64,000 nt of DNA, taken from Pseudonocardiaceae bacterium YIM PH 21723 (lineage in GTDB: Bacteria > Actinomycetota > Actinomycetes > Mycobacteriales > Pseudonocardiaceae). A model generated the notes under the pieces. It made no database searches and was not told the origin of the DNA. It saw nothing but the letters and a program-made list of their open reading frames with translations. The translations under genes and the position numbers were made by a program. This document shows, piece by piece, positions 41,586-51,354 of this stretch (positions are counted from its first letter, which is position 1; each line of letters opens with the position of its first letter). The stretch covers positions 124,001-188,000 of the forward strand of contig QZFT01000034.1 in NCBI GenBank assembly GCA_003600225.1, written 5' to 3'.

Positions 41586-42106
41586 CGCTGCTCCCTCACC
41601 CGCACCCGGACACGCGGCTCGCGCGCCGGTCCGATGGTGGCCAGCCGCTCGGTGATGGCGGCCCTGACGTCCTCGGCGACCTCCTTCGGCGTGCCCAGGG
41701 AGGTGCGCACGACGGCCGTCACGCTGCCGCCGCGCACCGCCACCCGGGCCGAGTCGGCCGACGGGACCGACGCCGCCGAGCGCAACGCGTTGGCGTAACC
41801 GGCCCGGGACAGCCCGGTGGTCACCCCGTCCGTGTCATCGCGCAGCGGCAGTACCCGCCGCTTGCCGGGCAGCAGTGCCTTGGCCAGCACCACCAGTGCG
41901 AGCACCGCGAGCACGGCGGCCGCGGACAGCACCCGGGGCGAGCCCCAGGTGGTGGCGTTCAGCTGCCGCGCCAGCCAGGTGTAGTCGAGCAGCGGCGTCC
42001 GGTTCATCAGCAGCTGGATCGCGGTGGTCACCGCGGCGGCGACCACCACCAGGATCAGCACGGCCACCGTCGAGGACGTGAAGCTGCGCCGGGTCCGGCG
42101 GATCAT
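41582..42106 (-). CDS. DUF6286-type membrane protein of the Asp23 operon
   Basis: A 174-aa protein with two transmembrane segments (SSTVAVLILVVVAAAVTTAIQLL and LSAAAVLAVLALVVLAKALLPG) and a C-terminal domain (GSVTAVVRTSLGTPKEVAEDVRAAI) similar in pattern to that of the next gene. It resembles the DUF6286 proteins found in actinobacterial Asp23 loci. It overlaps both neighbours by 4 bases. Function unknown. Confidence 0.75.
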   Translation of the reverse strand: MIRRTRRSFTSSTVAVLILVVVAAAVTTAIQLLMNRTPLLDYTWLARQLNATTWGSPRVLSAAAVLAVLALVVLAKALLPGKRRVLPLRDDTDGVTTGLSRAGYANALRSAASVPSADSARVAVRGGSVTAVVRTSLGTPKEVAEDVRAAITERLATIGPAREPRVRVRVREQR

Positions 42107-42423
42107 CGCACCCTCCCCGTCTGTTCGGTCGCCGCCACCAGGCGGGTGACGAGGACGTCGACCCGCTGGACGGACAGCCCGGTCAGCGCGCCCACCCGCT
42201 CCGTCAGGTACTCGCGCACCTGACTCGTGGTGGCCGCCACCGATCGGGGATAGGCGATCGCCAGGCGGGCGGACAGCAGCACCCGCTGCCCGCGGATCTG
42301 CGCGTCCACCTGGCGATCGGCCTCGACCCCGATCTCGCGTAGCGCCTGGGTGGCCAGGCGCCGCACCACCGAATCCGGAACGGTGGTGCGGCCCAGCTCA
42401 CCCGCGTCGAGGACGGCTGTCAC
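42103..42423 (-). CDS. Asp23/Gls24 family protein (short)
   Basis: A 106-aa protein: LATQALREIGVEADRQ, LLSARLAIAYPRSVAATTSQVREYL and GLSVQRVDVLVTRLV fit the Asp23 fold, though the glycine-rich loop present in the other two copies is lost. It starts with GTG overlapping the upstream stop and overlaps the downstream start. It probably forms hetero-oligomers with the other Asp23 proteins of the operon. Confidence 0.78.
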   Translation of the reverse strand: MTAVLDAGELGRTTVPDSVVRRLATQALREIGVEADRQVDAQIRGQRVLLSARLAIAYPRSVAATTSQVREYLTERVGALTGLSVQRVDVLVTRLVAATEQTGRVR

Positions 42424-42596
42424 TGACGGCGTCCCTGGCTGAGCTGGGAGATGTCCACCCTGCCGTCCAGGACCAGTCCGACGACGACGCCCAACGCACC
42501 GATCACCAGGACGGTCAGGAAGGCGCCGAAGCCGCCGAACGCGGCGGCCAGGCCGAGCGCGAGGCCGACCAGCAGGCCCATCTGTGGCTTGCTCAT
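42420..42596 (-). CDS. Small DUF2273-like membrane protein
   Basis: A 58-aa protein: MSKPQMGLLVGLALGLAA, then FLTVLVIGALGVVVGLVLDGRVDISQL. Two hydrophobic stretches and a short polar tail are typical of the DUF2273 proteins encoded in Asp23 operons. Its stop overlaps the next GTG (GTGA) and its start lies 3 bases after the upstream gene. Confidence 0.8.
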   Translation of the reverse strand: MSKPQMGLLVGLALGLAAAFGGFGAFLTVLVIGALGVVVGLVLDGRVDISQLSQGRRQ

Positions 42597-42599
42597 GGG

Positions 42600-43067
42600 T
42601 TACTTCACCCGCGCTTCCTGCTCCGCGGACTCGTCATCGGACTCCGGCAGGTGCACGTCGTTGACCGAGATGTTGACCTCGACGACCTCCAGGCCGGTCA
42701 TCCGCTCGATCGAGGTGATCACGTTGTGCCGCACCTTGCGGGCGACCTCGGCGATCGGTACGCCGTATTCCACGACGATCTGCAGGTCGGCCGCGGCCTG
42801 GGTCTCCCCCACCTCGACGGACACACCCTGTCCGGCGCTGGCGCTGGCACCCGGGATGCGCTCCCGGATCGCGCTGAACGCGCGGGCGGCGCCGCCACCC
42901 AGGTCGTGCACGCCCGGCACCTCGCGGCAGGCCAGGCCGGCCACCTTCTGCACGACGGCGTCGGCGATGGTGGTGCTGCCCTTGTCGGTCACCAGGGAGT
43001 TGTCGGTCCCGTGCTTCGCGGAGTTCTTCTGCGCGGGAATCATCTTCTCGGCCGTGCTGGCAGTCAT
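42600..43067 (-). CDS. Asp23/Gls24 family envelope stress protein (first gene of operon)
   Basis: A 155-aa protein with IADAVVQKVAGLACREVPGVHDLGGG, GVSVEVGETQAAADLQIVVEYG and VEVNISVNDVHLP, a clear Asp23 domain closely similar to the 40633-40995 gene. The ends are charged and disordered-looking. ATG 43067 with GAGGAG upstream was chosen over the longer frame. It heads the operon; the promoter region upstream is about 170 bases. Confidence 0.88.
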   Translation of the reverse strand: MTASTAEKMIPAQKNSAKHGTDNSLVTDKGSTTIADAVVQKVAGLACREVPGVHDLGGGAARAFSAIRERIPGASASAGQGVSVEVGETQAAADLQIVVEYGVPIAEVARKVRHNVITSIERMTGLEVVEVNISVNDVHLPESDDESAEQEARVK

Positions 43068-43239
43068 GTCCTGCTCCTCAAGTAGGCGACGTCCGGTAAG
43101 AACCACCGGCCGGGCAGATGTCACGCGACAGTTCACGCGAAATCCGGATACCGGAATCCGACGTTAGGAGCGCACGGCCACGAGCGCCGGGTGAGCACCC
43201 GATGAGGGGACGGTCGGCAGGCTAAACACAAGTCACCCT

Positions 43240-46200
43240 TCAGCCGCGGAAAACCCTGGCCAGCAGGGCGTGGGTGGCGGTGGCCGTGGTGGTCGCTCCC
43301 GCGGCGATGCCCCAGCCGACGGGCCCGAGGGGCGTGCAGCCGAAGAACCCGCTGACCCCGGGGGTCTGGATCACCCCGGCCAGCGCCGCGGCGGAGCCGA
43401 CGCTCGCGGCCAGGACCTTGCGGTCCAGGCCACCGGCGATCAGCGTCTGACCCAGCTGGGTACCGACGAGTGCCGCGAGGGCCACCGTGCTGGCGCGGCG
43501 GGATCGTCCGGTGAGCCGGGCGATGGCCCAGGCCATGCTCGCGCCGAAGGTGGTGGTCGCCGCGCGCAGCAGGATGTCCCGGTTGAGCTTGTCGCCCAGC
43601 GAGGTCTCCGGCCCCTCGCCCATCAGGTTCTCGAACTGGTCCGGCCGGGGTTCCCGCGTCGCGATGGCCAATGCCGGTGCGAGGTCGGTGAGCAGGTTGA
43701 CCAGCAGGATCTGCCGGGCCGTCAGCGGTGAGCGGCCGGTGATCGCCGAGGCCAGCACGCTGAACCCGATCTCGCCGACGTTGCCGCCGAGCAGAATGGC
43801 GAGGGCCTCCCGGACCGACGCCCACATGGCGCGGCCCTCCAGGATCGCCGCGGTGATCGTCTCGAGGCGGTCGTCGGTGATCACCAGGTCGGCGGCGCTG
43901 CGCGCGGCCGGGGTGCCCCGGCTGCCCAGGGCGATGCCCACGTCGGCCAGCCGGATCGCCGGGGCGTCGTTGGCGCCGTCCCCGGTCATCGCGACGGTCT
44001 TCCCGAGTTGCTGATAGGCGCGGATGATCCGCACCTTCTGCGTCGGGCTGCACCGGGCGATGACATCGATGTCGGCCAGGGCACTGGCCAGTTCGTCGTC
44101 ATCGAGCTCGTCCAGCTGCGCGCCGGTGGCCGCCCGGCTCTCCGCGGACAGCGTGACGGTGGCGGCGATGGCGTCCGCCGTCTCCGGGTGGTCGCCGGTG
44201 ATCATCACCGTCTTCACCCCGGCGGCGGCGAGTTGCTGCGCGGCGGGCGCGGCACTTTCCCGCACCGGGTCCGCCAGGGCGACGAACCCGAGGAACACCA
44301 GGTCACGCACGGTGTCATCGGTGAGGTCGGACGAGGTGGTGTCACATTCTGCGACGGCCAGCACCCGGTGCCCGGAGCCGGCGAGTTCCTCCATCAGCTC
44401 CTTGATCCGTGTCCGGGTGTCCTCCTGGAGGCCCCGCACCGATCGGCCCGACCGATAGCGGTCGCAGCGGTCCAGCACCACCTCGGGCGCCCCCTTGACG
44501 CTGAGCACGGTCCGATCGCCGATCTTCCCGAGGGTCGCGTGGTAGCTGCGGGAGGACTCGAACGGCAGGTCCACCCGGCGGCGCCAGGCCCGGGCGGAAT
44601 CCCGGACCCCCACCTTGGCCTTGCGGGCGCCCAGCATCACGGCCTGGTCGGTCTGGTGTTCCTGGTCCTCCTTGCTGCGGGCCGGCGGCGTCGCCCGCAA
44701 CGCCGTGCAGAGCACTGTCCGCAGTGGACTGTCCAGTTCGGACGGTGTGGCGGAGCGCCGGAGGTCCCCGACCCTGGCCAGTCGCAGGGTGCCCTCGGTC
44801 AGCGTGCCGGTCTTGTCGAAGCACAGCACGTCCACCCGGCCGAGTGCCTCGATGGTGCGCGGATTGCGCACCAGCGCGCCGTGATCGGCGAGCCTGCGGG
44901 CCGCGCCCAGCTGCGCCGCGTTCACCAGGAACGGCAGCCCCTCCGGCACGGAGGCCACGGCCAGGTTCACCGCCGCACCCAGGGTTTCCCGTGGCGGGAT
45001 GCCCCGCAGCAGGCCGGCGCCGGTGACCGCGCCGGCCGCGCCGATCGCCAGGGGCATGCCGAGCTTGGTGAGCTCGGTCAGCCGCGCCTCGACGCCCGCG
45101 GTCGGCGGCGTCTCGCGGGCGGTGGCCATGCCCCGGCCGGCTTCGGTCGCCGCCCCGACGGCCACCACCACCGCTGTCGCCTGGCCGGTGGCGATCGTGG
45201 TGCCCTCGTACAGCATGGAGCTGCGGTCGGAGATCTCCGCGGCGACCACCCCCGCGCTGCCCTTGGCCACCGGCAGCGACTCTCCGGTCAGCGAGGACTC
45301 GTCCACCTCCAGGGCCTCGGCGCGCAGGATGCGGCAGTCGGCGGGCACCACGTCCGAGGACCGCAGCAGCACGATGTCCCCAGGCACCAGGTCGGCGGCG
45401 GCGATGGTGGTCTCGGTGCCGTCCCGCCGCACGGTGGCGCCGACTGCGGAGACCTTGAGCAGATCCGCGAGGGCCCGATCGGTGTGTACCCGTTGCACGC
45501 TGCCCAGCAGCGCGGATGCCCCGGTGATGGCCGCGACCAGGCCGGCGTCGGTGGGCGATCCGACCGCGGCCGCGAGGGCGGCTCCGGCGGCGAGTACCGG
45601 GGTCAGCGGGTTGGCCAGTTCTTCGACGAACGCCTGCCACAGGCTCAGGCCGAGAGGTTCCCGGCCGGTGCCCTGCGCCCGCGCCCGGCGCCGGATCTCC
45701 TGATGCGACAGCCCTTCCGGTCCGGCGCCGAGCCGGTCGAGGACCACCTCGGCGGGCATCAGGTGCCAGGGGGTGCTGCTCACCGGTGGCGTGATCGGCC
45801 GGGACAGCACCTGGTGGGCCCGCCACCGTCCACCGGCGAAGGCCACCGCAGCGGCCGCGTTGCCGGCGAACAACGCGCGGGAGGCGATCCGCGGTCCGGT
45901 GGTCGCCAGTGCCGCGACCGCGCCGACGCCGCTGCCGCCCGCCGCCAGCTTGATGCTGTCCTCATCCACCCGCGTGGCCACCCCGACGGCGTCGATCAGC
46001 ATGGCCGCGGCCTCGAAGTCGTCCCCCACCAGGATGTGCGCGCCCCAGGCGGGCGGGGTGCCCGGCGGGAACACGCCCAGCCCGCAGTCGGCGGCCGCGA
46101 GTGCGCGCCGGTCGGCGGACAGCACCAGCACCACGGCGCCGGTCTCCTGCAGGCCACGCACCGCCTTCGGCAGCGCGTCCCCGCCGGGCAGCACCTCGTC

Positions 46201-47571
46201 GACGAAGGCGAAGCGCCCGCTCCGGGCGTCGGCGGCCAGTACCACCCGGACGCCGGACCGGCGGGCGGCGGCCGCGATGGCCTGCACGCCCTGGGTGTGC
46301 TGCGCGGAGATCCCCACCACGGCGCGCAGTGTGTTTCCGTCAGCGAGTCCCAGGACGTCGTCGGCGCCCCGTTTACGCAGCCGTGCGGCCGCCTGACGTC
46401 CGGTCGTGCCGCGCACCTCCAGCTGGTCGAGCGGAGCGAGCCGCCATCCGTCGGACTCGGCCGGACGCTCGGGCGCCTTCGGGTCGAACAGGGCATACGC
46501 GCGGGCGGCGACCGCCGTCGGATCGGCGTCGGCGACCGGGATCAGGTCGGTGAGTTCGGTCCGGCCGGTGCGCAGCGCGGCCTCGTCCAGCACGATGGTG
46601 TCCAGCCGGCCGAGCCGGCGCAGCGCGCCGCGGTCCATCACGATCACGCCTCGCCGGGCCAGGATGCGGCCCAGGTAGGTGGCGAATCCCTCCCGTCCGG
46701 CGGCGGGTGCCTTGGGCAGCCCGGCCAGCCCGAGTGCGACGCCGCGGCGGAGACCGAAGAAGGGGATCGCGGCCGCGCCGGCGACCGCGCCCGCCGTCAT
46801 GGCCCGCTCGGCGTAGCGGTCGACCCGGTCCGGGGGCGGCGGTACCGGCCGGGCGCCATCGAGCGGCTCGGCTTCGGCGTGCTCCGGCCCGGCGACCAGG
46901 TCCGGCTCGGCCTTCTCCCAGGCCTGCTGCTGGGCCCGCGCCTCCCTCCACTGGGTGATCCGTTGCGCGCCGTCGAGGAGGATCCCCTCGCCGCCGGAGG
47001 CCAGACCCTGGGCGAGCGCGGACACCTGCGCGAGTACCGAGTCGGCCCGTTGCCGCCCGCCGAGGCCGTCGCGGATCCGGTCCCGCAGGGCCGGGTGATG
47101 CTGGAGCACCGAGCCCAGCGCCGCCAGTTCGGTGGGCAGCGGTACCCACTGGGTGACCCTGGTCAGCGCGGACAGGCCCAGCCCGACGGCGTCAGCGGCC
47201 AGGCCGGACACCGAGTGCCAGGACCTGGGCCCCTCGTGTGGGTGACGCCATTCGTCATCGGAGCCGTCCGCAGAGTCCTCGGCGCAGGCCGCGTGCCGCT
47301 CGGTGCGTTCGACGATGTCGACCAGCGTGCCGATCGGCGGCGCCGGTGAGTCGAGGGCGATGACCACCCGCTGCGAGGGCGCGTTGACCCGCGCCCACAG
47401 GACGCCGTCCACCCGCTCCAGCCTGCGGCGCACCGCCCGGCTCAGCCCGGCCGCCTGTGGCGTGCCGAGCCCCCGCAGTTCGATGTGGCACCGGCCGGGC
47501 CGGGTGCTCACCTGACGGCGCGCCGGCCCGGTCAGCCGCTGGACGTTGTTGAGTAGCCTGCCGAGATCCAC
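43240..47571 (-). CDS. Large P-type cation ATPase with degenerate duplicated N-terminal half (CtpI-like)
   Basis: A 1443-aa protein. The C-terminal ~800 residues are a complete P-type ATPase: VDESSLTGES (actuator, ~785), CFDKTGTLTEG (phosphorylation Asp), KGAPEVVLDRC, MITGDHPET and MTGDGANDAPA, with about six membrane segments. The N-terminal ~640 residues look like a worn copy: an HMA-like start, membrane segments, and IVLDEAALRTGRTEL where DKTGTLTEG would stand, so that half cannot be phosphorylated. This matches very large mycobacterial CtpI-type pumps. Ion specificity is unknown. It lies between the Asp23 operon and a desaturase, in an envelope-stress setting. Confidence 0.9.
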   Translation of the reverse strand: MDLGRLLNNVQRLTGPARRQVSTRPGRCHIELRGLGTPQAAGLSRAVRRRLERVDGVLWARVNAPSQRVVIALDSPAPPIGTLVDIVERTERHAACAEDSADGSDDEWRHPHEGPRSWHSVSGLAADAVGLGLSALTRVTQWVPLPTELAALGSVLQHHPALRDRIRDGLGGRQRADSVLAQVSALAQGLASGGEGILLDGAQRITQWREARAQQQAWEKAEPDLVAGPEHAEAEPLDGARPVPPPPDRVDRYAERAMTAGAVAGAAAIPFFGLRRGVALGLAGLPKAPAAGREGFATYLGRILARRGVIVMDRGALRRLGRLDTIVLDEAALRTGRTELTDLIPVADADPTAVAARAYALFDPKAPERPAESDGWRLAPLDQLEVRGTTGRQAAARLRKRGADDVLGLADGNTLRAVVGISAQHTQGVQAIAAAARRSGVRVVLAADARSGRFAFVDEVLPGGDALPKAVRGLQETGAVVLVLSADRRALAAADCGLGVFPPGTPPAWGAHILVGDDFEAAAMLIDAVGVATRVDEDSIKLAAGGSGVGAVAALATTGPRIASRALFAGNAAAAVAFAGGRWRAHQVLSRPITPPVSSTPWHLMPAEVVLDRLGAGPEGLSHQEIRRRARAQGTGREPLGLSLWQAFVEELANPLTPVLAAGAALAAAVGSPTDAGLVAAITGASALLGSVQRVHTDRALADLLKVSAVGATVRRDGTETTIAAADLVPGDIVLLRSSDVVPADCRILRAEALEVDESSLTGESLPVAKGSAGVVAAEISDRSSMLYEGTTIATGQATAVVVAVGAATEAGRGMATARETPPTAGVEARLTELTKLGMPLAIGAAGAVTGAGLLRGIPPRETLGAAVNLAVASVPEGLPFLVNAAQLGAARRLADHGALVRNPRTIEALGRVDVLCFDKTGTLTEGTLRLARVGDLRRSATPSELDSPLRTVLCTALRATPPARSKEDQEHQTDQAVMLGARKAKVGVRDSARAWRRRVDLPFESSRSYHATLGKIGDRTVLSVKGAPEVVLDRCDRYRSGRSVRGLQEDTRTRIKELMEELAGSGHRVLAVAECDTTSSDLTDDTVRDLVFLGFVALADPVRESAAPAAQQLAAAGVKTVMITGDHPETADAIAATVTLSAESRAATGAQLDELDDDELASALADIDVIARCSPTQKVRIIRAYQQLGKTVAMTGDGANDAPAIRLADVGIALGSRGTPAARSAADLVITDDRLETITAAILEGRAMWASVREALAILLGGNVGEIGFSVLASAITGRSPLTARQILLVNLLTDLAPALAIATREPRPDQFENLMGEGPETSLGDKLNRDILLRAATTTFGASMAWAIARLTGRSRRASTVALAALVGTQLGQTLIAGGLDRKVLAASVGSAAALAGVIQTPGVSGFFGCTPLGPVGWGIAAGATTTATATHALLARVFRG

Positions 47572-47611
47572 CGCCCCAGGGTGACCTCTGGTTCAGCGGG
47601 ACAAACGCAGG

Positions 47612-48649
47612 TCACCCGGTGGCGGCGCGCAGCGGCGCTCCCACCTCGTGCAGGTGACTCAGCACCTGCCGGTAGGAGGTGAACACGCCGCACTGGCTGT
47701 AGCTGACGCCGCGCTGCGCGCAGAACTCCTCGACGATCGGCTGCGCCGCGCGGAGGCTGGGCCGGGGCATGTTCGGGAACAAGTGGTGCTCGATCTGGTA
47801 GTTCAGCCCACCCAGCAGGAAGTCCACCCAGAAACCGCCGCGGATGTTGCGCGAGGTGAGCACCTGCTTGCGCAGGAAGTCCAGCTGCATGCCGTCGGTG
47901 ACCGTCGGCATGCCCTTGTGGTTCGGCGCGAACGAGCAGCCCATGTAGACGCCCCACACGGCGTTGTGCACCAGGATGAAGACCAGGCCGGTGAGCGGGG
48001 ACAGCACCAGGAACACCGCGGTCAGGTACAGCGCCACGTGCACGATCATCAGGACCTTCTCCAACCGGCGGGCCCGCATCTGGTCGCGCCACACCGACTG
48101 GAAGCTGGACACCCGCAGGCTGATGCCTTCGAGGAGCAGCAGCGGGAAGAACAGGTAGGCCTGGTACTTCGCCATCCAGATCAGGAAGCCGCGCTTCTCG
48201 TGCGCCTGGCCGACGGTGAAGGCCAGCACGGAGATGTCCAGGTCCGGGTCGTCCGTCTCGTGGTTCGGGTTGGCGTGGTGCCGGTTGTGCTGACCGACCC
48301 ACCAGCCGTAACTGAGCCCGACGAGCCCGGCGTGCACCAGCCCGACCGCGTCGTTGGCCGCCCGGCCACGGAAGATCTGCTTGTGCCCGGCGTCGTGTCC
48401 GGTGAACGCGAGATGGGTGCTCACCAGGGCGAGGGCCACCGCGACACCCAGCTGCCACCAGCTGTCCCCGACGAAGGCGAAACCCACCCAGACCAGGGCG
48501 AACGCGCCCAGGGTGAGCCCACAGCGCACGGCGTAGTACCCGTACCTGCGGCGCAGCAGACCGGCCTGCTTGACGATCTGGGACAGTTCCGCGAACTCAC
48601 TACCGCGCGCCTGAGCAAGCGCGGGCATGCTGGTTTCCACCGAAGACAC
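47612..48649 (-). CDS. Membrane fatty acid desaturase (acyl-lipid type)
   Basis: A 345-aa di-iron desaturase with the three His boxes: HDAGH at ~89, HNRHH at ~124 and QIEHH at ~280, plus four hydrophobic segments between them. The pattern is that of DesA3-type stearoyl/acyl-lipid desaturases that place a double bond in membrane fatty acids and need a reductase partner (not adjacent). GTG start. It is divergent from the PoxB-like operon across ~230 bases without obvious features. Confidence 0.92.
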   Translation of the reverse strand: MSSVETSMPALAQARGSEFAELSQIVKQAGLLRRRYGYYAVRCGLTLGAFALVWVGFAFVGDSWWQLGVAVALALVSTHLAFTGHDAGHKQIFRGRAANDAVGLVHAGLVGLSYGWWVGQHNRHHANPNHETDDPDLDISVLAFTVGQAHEKRGFLIWMAKYQAYLFFPLLLLEGISLRVSSFQSVWRDQMRARRLEKVLMIVHVALYLTAVFLVLSPLTGLVFILVHNAVWGVYMGCSFAPNHKGMPTVTDGMQLDFLRKQVLTSRNIRGGFWVDFLLGGLNYQIEHHLFPNMPRPSLRAAQPIVEEFCAQRGVSYSQCGVFTSYRQVLSHLHEVGAPLRAATG

Positions 48650-48879
48650 TCCCGATTAGCACCTGATGGCGCACACCGGGGTCCGAGGTGATGCCATGCC
48701 GCGTGAACCGCGGCCTTTTCTAACGTACCCGGCCGGGGACCCGTTCATACCAACACCGGGTCAACGGCCTTGCTCCAGTTCATGAAGCGCGATGGATGTT
48801 CCGCCGCCTGCCTCCACGTTTGAGCCTCGCAGATCGGGTACCCGGATAGCGGAGTTGCCCGGCTCGCCGAGGAGGAAAC

Positions 48880-50661
48880 ATGGCTCAGACCGTTGCCGAC
48901 TATGTGCTGTCCCGCCTGCGGGAATGGCAGGTCGAGCAGGTTTTCGCCTACCCGGGTGACGGGATCAACGGACTGGTCAGCGCATTCGGCAAGGCCGGCA
49001 ACGCCCCGCGATTCGTCCAGGCCCGGCATGAGGAGATGGCCGCGTTCGAAGCGGTGGGTTACGCGAAGTTCAGCGGCCGGGTCGGCGTCTGCATGGCGAC
49101 CTCCGGACCGGGCGCCATTCATCTGCTGAACGGCCTCTACGACGCCAAGTCGGACCACGTCCCGGTGGTGGCGATCGTCGGGCAGACGGCGCGCAGCGCG
49201 ATGGGCGGCAGCTACCAGCAGGAGGTCGACCTTCAGTCGCTGTTCAAGGACGTCGCCTCCGCCTACCTGGTCGAGGTCAACGTGGCCGAGCAGCTGCCGA
49301 ACGCGCTGGACCGGGCCATGCGCATCGCACACGCCGAACGCACCGTCACGGCGCTGATCATCCCGGCCGACCTCCAGGAGGAGACCTACTCGCCGCCGGG
49401 CCACGAGTTCAAGCACGTGCCGTCCTCGGCCCCCGGCTTCCCGTACTCCCGGGTGCTGCCCACCGAGGCGGAGATCATGCGGGCCGCCGAGGTGCTGAAC
49501 AGCGGCAGCAGGCCGGCCATCCTGATCGGGCAGGGAGCGCGGAACGCCGCCGCCCAGGTGGAACTGGTCGCCGACATCCTCGGCGCGGGCGTCGCCAAGG
49601 CCCTCCTGGGCAAGGACGCGTTGCCCGACGACCTGCCCTTCGTCACCGGCTCCATCGGCCTGCTGGGCACCAGGGCCAGCTACGAGCTGATGCGGGACTG
49701 CGACACCCTGCTGATCGTCGGCTCCAACTTCCCGTACAGCCAGTTCCTGCCCGCCCTGGGCAAGGCGCGGGCCGTGCAGATCGACCTGGATCCCAAGTTC
49801 ATCGGCATGCGCTACCCCACCGAGGTCAACCTGGTCGGCGATGCCGCGTCCACCTTGGACGCGCTGGTCCCGCACCTGACCCGCAACGAGAAACGCGAGT
49901 GGCGGTCCACAGTGGAGCAGAACGTGGCCCGCTGGTGGGAGACCATCGAGGCGCAGGCCATGGTGGACGCGGATCCGGTCAACCCGATGCGGATCGTGCA
50001 CGAGCTGTCGTCCCGGATCCCGGAGGACGCGATCGTCACCGCCGACGCCGGTTCGGCCGCCAACTGGTACGCCCGCCACCTGAAGATGCGCGGCCGGATG
50101 CGCGGCTCGCTGTCCGGCACCCTGGCCACCATGGGCTCCGCAGTGCCCTACGCGATCGGCGCCAAGTTCGCCTGCCCGGACCGGCCGGTGATCGCCCTCG
50201 TCGGCGACGGCGCGATGCAGATGAACGGCATGGCCGAACTGCTCACCCTGCGCCGCTACAGTCCACTCTGGACGGATCAGCGCTGCGTGATCTGCGTGTT
50301 CCACAACAACGACCTGAACCAGGTCACCTGGGAACTGCGGGCGATGGGCGGCGCGCCCAAGTTCGAGGAGTCCCAGGTGCTGCCGGACCTGTCCTACGCG
50401 GACTTCGCCCGCAGCATCGGCCTGACCGGTATCGCGGTGGACAAGCCCGAGGACCTGGGTCCCGCCTGGGACCGCGCCCTCGCCGCCGACGGCCCGGTGG
50501 TGCTGGACGTGCGCTGCGATCCCGAGGTCCCGCCGATCCCGCCGCACGCGACCTTCGACCAGATGGTGGCGACCACCGAGGCGCTGTTGAAGGGCGACCC
50601 GGACGCCTGGCACGTGGTCGCCGAGGGCGTGCGCACCAAGCTCAAGGAGTTCATCCGATGA
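48880..50661 (+). CDS. ThDP-dependent pyruvate oxidase/dehydrogenase (quinone)-like enzyme
   Basis: A 593-aa protein of the PoxB/acetolactate synthase superfamily: N-terminal pyrimidine domain (YPGDGING, ARHEEMAAFEAVGYAKF with catalytic Glu, TSGPGAIHLLNGLYDA), central FAD/Rossmann-like domain (GQGARNA), C-terminal ThDP domain (LVGDGAMQMNG with HNNDLNQVTWE). Pyruvate:quinone oxidoreductase, which makes acetate and CO2 under stress, is the best guess; POX or sulfoacetaldehyde-type activity is possible. It leads a four-gene operon and overlaps the HAD gene by 4 bases. Confidence 0.88.
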   Translation: MAQTVADYVLSRLREWQVEQVFAYPGDGINGLVSAFGKAGNAPRFVQARHEEMAAFEAVGYAKFSGRVGVCMATSGPGAIHLLNGLYDAKSDHVPVVAIVGQTARSAMGGSYQQEVDLQSLFKDVASAYLVEVNVAEQLPNALDRAMRIAHAERTVTALIIPADLQEETYSPPGHEFKHVPSSAPGFPYSRVLPTEAEIMRAAEVLNSGSRPAILIGQGARNAAAQVELVADILGAGVAKALLGKDALPDDLPFVTGSIGLLGTRASYELMRDCDTLLIVGSNFPYSQFLPALGKARAVQIDLDPKFIGMRYPTEVNLVGDAASTLDALVPHLTRNEKREWRSTVEQNVARWWETIEAQAMVDADPVNPMRIVHELSSRIPEDAIVTADAGSAANWYARHLKMRGRMRGSLSGTLATMGSAVPYAIGAKFACPDRPVIALVGDGAMQMNGMAELLTLRRYSPLWTDQRCVICVFHNNDLNQVTWELRAMGGAPKFEESQVLPDLSYADFARSIGLTGIAVDKPEDLGPAWDRALAADGPVVLDVRCDPEVPPIPPHATFDQMVATTEALLKGDPDAWHVVAEGVRTKLKEFIR

Positions 50662-51323
50662 ACGGCACCGTCTACCTGCTGGACATCGACGGCACCCTGG
50701 TGGACTCCAACTACCACCACGTCGTCGCCTGGCGCCGCGCCTTCCAGCGGCACGAGCTGAACGTCCCGGCCTGGCGGATCCACAAGGTCATGGGCATGGG
50801 CGGCGACCAGCTCATCGCCGAACTGGCCGGCGACCAGGTGGAACGCGAGCACGGCGACTCCATCCGCGAGGCCTGGCAACAGGAGTTCGAGCCGAACCTG
50901 CAGTACATCGAGCCCTTCGACGGCGCGCATCGGCTGCTGGCCGACATCGTCGCCGCCGGCGGCACCGTCGTGCTGGCCAGCTCGTCCAAACCACATCATG
51001 CGAAGCACTACGTGGACCTCCTCGACGCCCGCGACCTGGCCACCGCCTGGACCGACTCGGGCGATGTCAGCGATACCAAGCCCAGCCCGGAACTCCTCCA
51101 TGAAGGACTGTCCAGAGTGGATGGGAAACGCGCGGTGGTGATCGGTGACGCGGTCTGGGACGGCGTCGCCGCCCGCCGGGCGGGACTGCCCTTCGTCGGC
51201 GTGCTCGGCGGCGGCTACACCGACGCCGAACTCCGGGAGGCCGGCGCCGGACAGGTCTACGACGGTACGGAGGCGCTGCGCAACGACCTGGCCGACCTCC
51301 CGACAGCACCCATCAACAGCTAG
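50658..51323 (+). CDS. HAD-family hydrolase (beta-phosphoglucomutase/phosphatase type)
   Basis: A 221-aa HAD protein: motif I LDIDGTLVDS (nucleophile Asp) at ~8, four-helix cap at ~18-90, motif II ASSSKP, motif III TKPSPE and motif IV VIGDAVWDG. It is a small-molecule phosphatase, probably removing phosphate from a sugar or carboxylic acid such as phosphoglycolate. It is coupled to the PoxB-like gene (ATGA overlap). Confidence 0.9.
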   Translation: MNGTVYLLDIDGTLVDSNYHHVVAWRRAFQRHELNVPAWRIHKVMGMGGDQLIAELAGDQVEREHGDSIREAWQQEFEPNLQYIEPFDGAHRLLADIVAAGGTVVLASSSKPHHAKHYVDLLDARDLATAWTDSGDVSDTKPSPELLHEGLSRVDGKRAVVIGDAVWDGVAARRAGLPFVGVLGGGYTDAELREAGAGQVYDGTEALRNDLADLPTAPINS

Positions 51324-51354
51324 CCCCCATCAACAGCCAGCGAAAGGAGGACAC

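Noticed and set aside
44008-47349. Long plus-strand open frame opposite the P-type ATPase
   Set aside because: Low-complexity antisense frame; the minus-strand ATPase motifs are decisive.
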